Below are positions 60,748 through 64,000 of a DNA stretch of 64,000 nt, in pieces. Every line of letters starts with the position of its first letter. The stretch's first letter is position 1. The stretch lies in NCBI GenBank assembly GCA_003450735.1, contig DMEZ01000072.1, positions 54,460 through 118,459 of the forward strand. The letters are read 5' to 3'. The notes beneath the pieces were generated by a model, which made no database searches, was not told the DNA's origin, and worked only from the letters and a program-made list of their open reading frames with translations. The DNA is from Elusimicrobiota bacterium (GTDB lineage: Bacteria > Elusimicrobiota > Elusimicrobia > UBA1565). A program made the translations under genes and the position numbers.

Positions 60748-60840
60748 CGGCAGGGCCTGCCGGCGATGGGGCCCATCTGCCTCTGCTCGCATCTCCCTCG
60801 GTCTAATGGCTGCGCAACCGGCAGATCCGACCCATCGCCG
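60748..60840. other. Large stem-loop between convergent genes
   Basis: CGGCGATGGG (60761-60770) pairs perfectly with CCCATCGCCG (60831-60840), and after a four-by-four internal loop ATCTGCC (60775-60781) pairs with GGCAGAT (60820-60826). A small hairpin CGGCAG-GGC-CTGCCG (60748-60762) overlaps its foot. The stretch 60720-60874 has no recognisable gene. It may be a bidirectional terminator or an RNA structure. Confidence 0.6.
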
Positions 60841-60874
60841 CCACCCGCCGCGCTCTTGAAGGGTTCCCGGCTGT

Positions 60875-61093
60875 CTAAGGCACTTCGACGATCTTGCTGG
60901 GGGAGTGCCCCCCCTTCACGAGGCGGATGCGCCCCGGGGGGATGCCCAGCTCATGGCCGAGCAGGGCCAGGACGGCGGCGTTGGCGCGGCCTTCCTCCGG
61001 CGGAGCTTTCACCCAGACCTCGTAGTGGTCGGGCGCCTTGCGGAGGATCTCGTTCTTCCTGGAGTCCGGGTGGACGCGCAGCTTGATGAACAT
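60875..61093 (-). CDS. DUF167/YggU family protein
   Basis: 72 residues. FIKLRVHPDSRKNEI, YEVWVKAPPEEGRANAAVLALLG and RIRLVKGGHSPSKIVEV are the blocks of DUF167 (YggU), a small alpha/beta protein of unknown role. The ATG at 61093 is seven bases behind the 3' end of tRNA-Pro, so both are likely on one transcript with the tRNA cut out. Confidence 0.88.
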   Translation of the reverse strand: MFIKLRVHPDSRKNEILRKAPDHYEVWVKAPPEEGRANAAVLALLGHELGIPPGRIRLVKGGHSPSKIVEVP

Positions 61094-61100
61094 GAAGGGT

Positions 61101-61173
61101 TCGGGGTGCTCGGAATCGAACCGAGAACCTCCTGGTCCCAAACCAGGCGCTCTGCCAATTGAGCTACACCCCG
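61101..61173 (-). tRNA. tRNA-Pro (anticodon TGG)
   Basis: On the minus strand the acceptor CGGGGTG pairs with CACCCCG; the D arm contains AGCTCAATTGGCAGAGC, the anticodon loop reads TTTGGGA with TGG, and the T arm contains GGTTCGATTCC. Discriminator A; CCA is not encoded. A promoter lies just upstream at 61182-61210. Confidence 0.95.
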
Positions 61174-61181
61174 TCGGCCGG

Positions 61182-61210
61182 ATTATACAACCTATGCTCA
61201 ATTATGGCAC
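61182..61210 (-). promoter_or_regulatory. Promoter of tRNA-Pro
   Basis: On the minus strand GTGCCA (61210-61205; 4 of 6 matches to TTGACA), a 17-base spacer and a perfect TATAAT (61187-61182), eight bases before the mature tRNA end. It overlaps the 3' end of the upstream secreted-protein gene. Confidence 0.75.
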
Positions 61211-61807
61211 GTAGCGCGTGAGCGGCCCGGTGACGGAGCCCGGCACGGCCGCGGTGTTGAAGACGACGCCGAGGTTGGAGGGGTCGGCCTCGGGCGTCGC
61301 GTAGGCGCTGATGGAACTGCCCTCGAGCTCGCGGCCGCCCAGGAAGTAGAAGCCCTTGTGGACGCCCGCCTCGGCCTTGCCGTCGACGATGCGCACGGCG
61401 AAGACCAGGGTCGGCTCGCCGACCTCGTCGGCTCGCAATCCCACCGCGCGCGAGAAATGGCGCGGGTCGATGCGGCACTCGGTGAGGACCTGGGTGCCGT
61501 TGCCGTAGATGGGGTGGATGTTGGCCCACATCGTCTTGTCGTCCGTGGTGGTGCGGCAGCGGTAGCGCCAGCGGCTGCCGTCGTTCTTGTTGATGGTGAG
61601 GACGAGCTTCGAGTCGCCGAGCCGGCGGGTGGAGGGGTCGAGCTTGAAATCGTACTGGACTTCGTAAGACTGCCAGCCGAAGCGGGAGGGGAGCTCGATG
61701 AAGCGGCCGGTGGTGCCGAAGCCGCCCTGGTCGGTCACGGAGTATTTCTCGGCGAAAGCGGGGGCCGCGAGGGTCAGGGTCAGGAGCGCGAGCAGGGTCT
61801 TCTTCAT
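61202..61807 (-). CDS. Secreted protein of unknown function
   Basis: 201 residues. Signal peptide MKKTLLALLTLTLAAPAFA, then a beta-rich domain (SYEVQYDFKLDPSTRRLGDSKLVLTI, GEPTLVFAVRIVDGKAEAGVHKGFYFLG). No family recognised. Two Cys (CRTTTDD, TECRID) could form a disulfide. GGAGGAAG lies before the ATG. Divergent from the gene at 61899 across 91 bases. Confidence 0.65.
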   Translation of the reverse strand: MKKTLLALLTLTLAAPAFAEKYSVTDQGGFGTTGRFIELPSRFGWQSYEVQYDFKLDPSTRRLGDSKLVLTINKNDGSRWRYRCRTTTDDKTMWANIHPIYGNGTQVLTECRIDPRHFSRAVGLRADEVGEPTLVFAVRIVDGKAEAGVHKGFYFLGGRELEGSSISAYATPEADPSNLGVVFNTAAVPGSVTGPLTRYVP

Positions 61808-61863
61808 GGCTTCCTCCCGTCGCTACTAAGGTATCGCGCGCGCGTTACGGGGGTATTAAAAAG

Positions 61864-61892
61864 TTGTTACAAGAATGTTAACAGGCTAAGAT
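61864..61892 (+). promoter_or_regulatory. Promoter giving a leaderless ATG start
   Basis: TTGTTA (61864-61869), a 17-base spacer and TAAGAT (61887-61892); six bases later the ATG at 61899 sits on the expected first transcribed base. No ribosome site is present. Confidence 0.75.
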
Positions 61893-61898
61893 AGGCCC

Positions 61899-63893
61899 AT
61901 GCCCGAGCGGGTGGTCTTCCACGACCCGGCCTACCCCTCCTCCTGGGTCGCGGAACCCGGGGTCATCGCCGAGTCGCTGGAGCACTTCGGCGGCTACCGC
62001 ATCCTGGGCGCCAAGGCCCTGAAAAGCTGGATGGAAGAGCGGATTTCTGCTGGTATTCCCAACACGATCTGCGTCATGGCCCAAGGGGTGGCCCCGGACA
62101 CGGTGTACGAGAGCCCCGATGCCTCCTGCCTCATCCGGCGCTACATGGACGCCGGGGGCCGGGTGGTCTGGATCGGCGACATGCCCTTCGTATTCATGGG
62201 AAGCCGGTTCAGGGGGAAGGTGGACCGCTGGGCCTGGCACGCCGTGCTGGGCCTGCACCTGCACCGGGGCATCCTCCACAAGTCCTGCGAGGTGCCCCCC
62301 GAGGGGCTGACTTGGGGCGTCCCGCAGGGGCATGGGGAGTCGGGCGCCATCTGCGCGAAGGCCTCGGAGGTGAGCGCGGCTCTGGTCGTCCACGGCGAGT
62401 ACGCGAGCACCTTCTTCCTGAACCTGAACCCGGCGTTCCCCCAGAGCGGGTTCCTGCGGGTGAGCGGGGGCGGCTTTAGCGCGGACGGGGCCGGCATCGA
62501 CCTCCTCCTGCGCCTCTCGGCCCACGGCATCGGCGAGGCCAGGCCGGGGCATTGGCTGTTCCACGAGGAGCCCGCGCCGGCGTCGGCGGAGCCCGGCCTC
62601 CCGGGTGAGCTGGTCGAGACGGGCGAACTGCGCGTGGACCGCGCGCGGGCTCTCGAGAAGCTGATGGACTATCAGCTCCCCGACCCGGCCCTTTTCGTGC
62701 TGCCCTGGGTGCGGGCCGCCGCGGCGGCCGGCGCCCAGCGGGTCTTTTTCCACAAGGAGCCGGAGGGGCTCCTGATGCGCTTCGACGGCGAGCTCTTCAC
62801 CCGCGGGAACCTGGAGGACCCCTGGGCCGCCTTGTTCGCCGAGGAGCCGCGGGAGGGGCGGGACGCGCACGCGGCCCGGCGCCAGCTGGCCCTGGGGCTC
62901 TTGGGCGCCCTGCGCACCCGCCCGACGGAGCTGAGGGTGCAGTCCGGGGACTGCGCCCTGCTCGCGCGGGGGCTCGACGACCTGAGCGTCTCCAGCCTCC
63001 AGCCCGGCGAGCCGCAGACGCTCATCCGGGTGCGCTGGCGGTTCTGGAGCCGCACCCGGAGCAACCTCGTCGGGCAGGCCCTGGAGGCCGTGCGGAAAGC
63101 CTGCCTTCACAGCCGGCTGAAGATCCGCATCGAGGAGGAGGAGCTGAAGGCCCCGGCTGAGGCGGAGGGTCTGCCCTCGGTGTCTTTCGAGGCCGAGAGC
63201 GTACGCGGCTGGCTCACCGTCCCCCCTCCCCTGGCCTTCGCGAGCCGCCTGGAGATCCACCAGCACGGAGTCCTGGTCGGGCGCTCCGAAGTGTGGACAT
63301 GGCCCAACAACGTGACGGGCTGGGTGGACACCGACCGGATCGGGCTGAATCTGTCCCAGAGCGGGGTGGTGCGCGACGCGCGCTTCGACGCCCTGATGGC
63401 GGCCCTGGCCGGGCCCATCCAGGAGCTGACGATGAAGGTCCTGCCGCTCGTGGAACGGGATCTGCCCGAGGCCGCCCGCCTGGCCATGGCCAGCCCATAC
63501 TGCCGGGCGCAGTGGGCGGCGCACGCGGAACATCCGGTGTCCTTCGACGTCAAGACGGCCCGCTGGAAGCGCGGCGTTCTGGGGGCGAAGCTCCTGCGGA
63601 TGCTCCAGTTGGACAGCCGGGCTTCGACCCTCGAGCTCATCCGCAGGACGGCGTGGCTGGCCTGCTGGCTGAGGATGGGCGCCGGCTCGGTGCCGAAGGA
63701 GACTCCGCTGTACTTCAGCGCCGACGGGGGCGTCCTGTCGCAGGGCCGGCTCGAGGAGCTGGCCGCCGGCGGGGAGCTGCGCTACGTCACGAGCCCCAGG
63801 CCCGACCTGCCGGACGGGAAGGACGTCTTATGGGCGACGGGCTGGAGCGACTGGCGGCCGCTGGAGGCGTTCAAACTGAAGTGCGTGGACTAG
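61899..63893 (+). CDS. Large cytoplasmic protein, possible divergent GHKL ATPase-like domain
   Basis: 664 residues, no signal peptide. The N-terminal 200 residues (VVFHDPAYPSSWVAEPGVIAESLEHFGG, MDAGGRVVWIGDMPFVF) resemble a Rossmann-like or glutamine-amidotransferase-like fold. From about 250 the text LEKLMDYQLPDPALFVLPWVRAAAAAGAQRVFF ... LLMRFDGELFTRGNLEDPWAALF has the order of the HSP90/MutL-type ATP-binding fold (a helix with N replaced, then a D-G element), but key Asn and Gly residues are missing, so ATP binding is doubtful. The rest is unassigned. The ATG is leaderless. Confidence 0.55.
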   Translation: MPERVVFHDPAYPSSWVAEPGVIAESLEHFGGYRILGAKALKSWMEERISAGIPNTICVMAQGVAPDTVYESPDASCLIRRYMDAGGRVVWIGDMPFVFMGSRFRGKVDRWAWHAVLGLHLHRGILHKSCEVPPEGLTWGVPQGHGESGAICAKASEVSAALVVHGEYASTFFLNLNPAFPQSGFLRVSGGGFSADGAGIDLLLRLSAHGIGEARPGHWLFHEEPAPASAEPGLPGELVETGELRVDRARALEKLMDYQLPDPALFVLPWVRAAAAAGAQRVFFHKEPEGLLMRFDGELFTRGNLEDPWAALFAEEPREGRDAHAARRQLALGLLGALRTRPTELRVQSGDCALLARGLDDLSVSSLQPGEPQTLIRVRWRFWSRTRSNLVGQALEAVRKACLHSRLKIRIEEEELKAPAEAEGLPSVSFEAESVRGWLTVPPPLAFASRLEIHQHGVLVGRSEVWTWPNNVTGWVDTDRIGLNLSQSGVVRDARFDALMAALAGPIQELTMKVLPLVERDLPEAARLAMASPYCRAQWAAHAEHPVSFDVKTARWKRGVLGAKLLRMLQLDSRASTLELIRRTAWLACWLRMGAGSVPKETPLYFSADGGVLSQGRLEELAAGGELRYVTSPRPDLPDGKDVLWATGWSDWRPLEAFKLKCVD

Positions 63894-63929
63894 AAATGGG
63901 GCCGGGGAGATTTGGTAGAATGGCTTCAT

Positions 63930-64000
63930 TGCCCGATGGTGTAATGGTAGCACGAGTGGCTCTGGACCACTTAGTCTAGGTTCAAATCCTAGTCGGGCAG
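63930..64000 (+). tRNA. tRNA-Gln (anticodon CTG)
   Basis: Acceptor TGCCCGA pairs with TCGGGCA; anticodon stem AGTGG/CCACT with loop CTCTGGA (anticodon CTG); T arm CTAGGTTCAAATCCTAG. Discriminator G at 64000; any CCA would be outside the window. TAGAAT at 63916-63921 is a probable -10 box, eight bases before the mature 5' end. Confidence 0.93.

Noticed and set aside
1..64000. CRISPR arrays, rRNA genes, insertion sequences, prophage
   Set aside because: No regularly spaced direct repeats, rRNA signatures, transposase motifs or phage structural genes were found.

Overview
The window is high-GC DNA (by eye roughly 65-70 %), packed with genes on both strands. Neighbouring genes often overlap by 1-4 bases (ATGA, GTGA, TAATG, TTGA). 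It encodes a Gram-negative cell: a PorV-like outer-membrane barrel, an AsmA-like protein, LysM, NlpC/P60 and Amidase_3 wall proteins, PilB/PilT motors and a lipoprotein. Nothing here fixes the phylum. A non-proteobacterial lineage such as Elusimicrobiota is a guess from gene style only. Many genes appear to be transcribed without a leader: a -10 box ends 6-8 bases before the start codon and no Shine-Dalgarno sequence is visible.

Layout. 1-4.8 kb (minus): NYN protein, AddB-like nuclease and AddA-like helicase (cut by the window edge). 4.8-6.1 kb: a lower-GC island with two DUF4160-DUF2442 pairs, the second with a shortened DUF4160, and a hairpin-rich spacer. 6.1-8.3 kb: a small helical protein, glycerol kinase and a Gdx/SugE-type exporter. 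8.3-12.5 kb (minus): zinc-ribbon protein, Upf1/DNA2-type helicase and a polytopic membrane protein. 12.6-18.3 kb (minus): PilT, a receiver-PilB fusion, a TPR protein and a histidine kinase. 18.4-20.8 kb (plus): OmpR-type regulator, a Cys-rich protein and a DUF4384 protein. 20.8-28.1 kb (minus): AsmA-like, pyrE, MFS, purB, SAM hydrolase and RlmI-like methyltransferase in one overlapping string. 28.1-30.2 kb: secreted protein and a class V aminotransferase.

30.3-37.6 kb (minus): gcvT, gcvH, lipoate ligase, Lrp-type domain, receiver, small membrane proteins including an HExxH protein and a CTP-dependent kinase-like protein, TPR protein and Ser/Thr kinase. 37.7-40 kb: two tandem secreted metallo-beta-lactamase-fold paralogues, each preceded by GGRCCY repeats. 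40-42.7 kb (minus): RHH/PIN toxin-antitoxin pair, then lexA, a small protein and dinB, with a perfect palindromic operator on the lexA promoter. 43.1-45.9 kb (minus): PorV-like/LysM fusion, membrane beta-propeller and PilZ-like protein.

46.0-54.3 kb is the most unusual region. Two divergent secreted proteins share N-terminal and C-terminal helical modules but carry different cores: a trypsin-like protease in one, 15 Cys repeats plus a Kelch propeller in the other. Two single-pass helical proteins and a 43-residue lipoprotein follow. 54.3-60.7 kb (plus): ferredoxin, a two-peptidase wall protein, amidase and GH3 glycosidase. 60.7-64 kb: a large stem-loop, DUF167 protein, tRNA-Pro(TGG), a secreted protein, a possible GHKL-like protein and tRNA-Gln(CTG).
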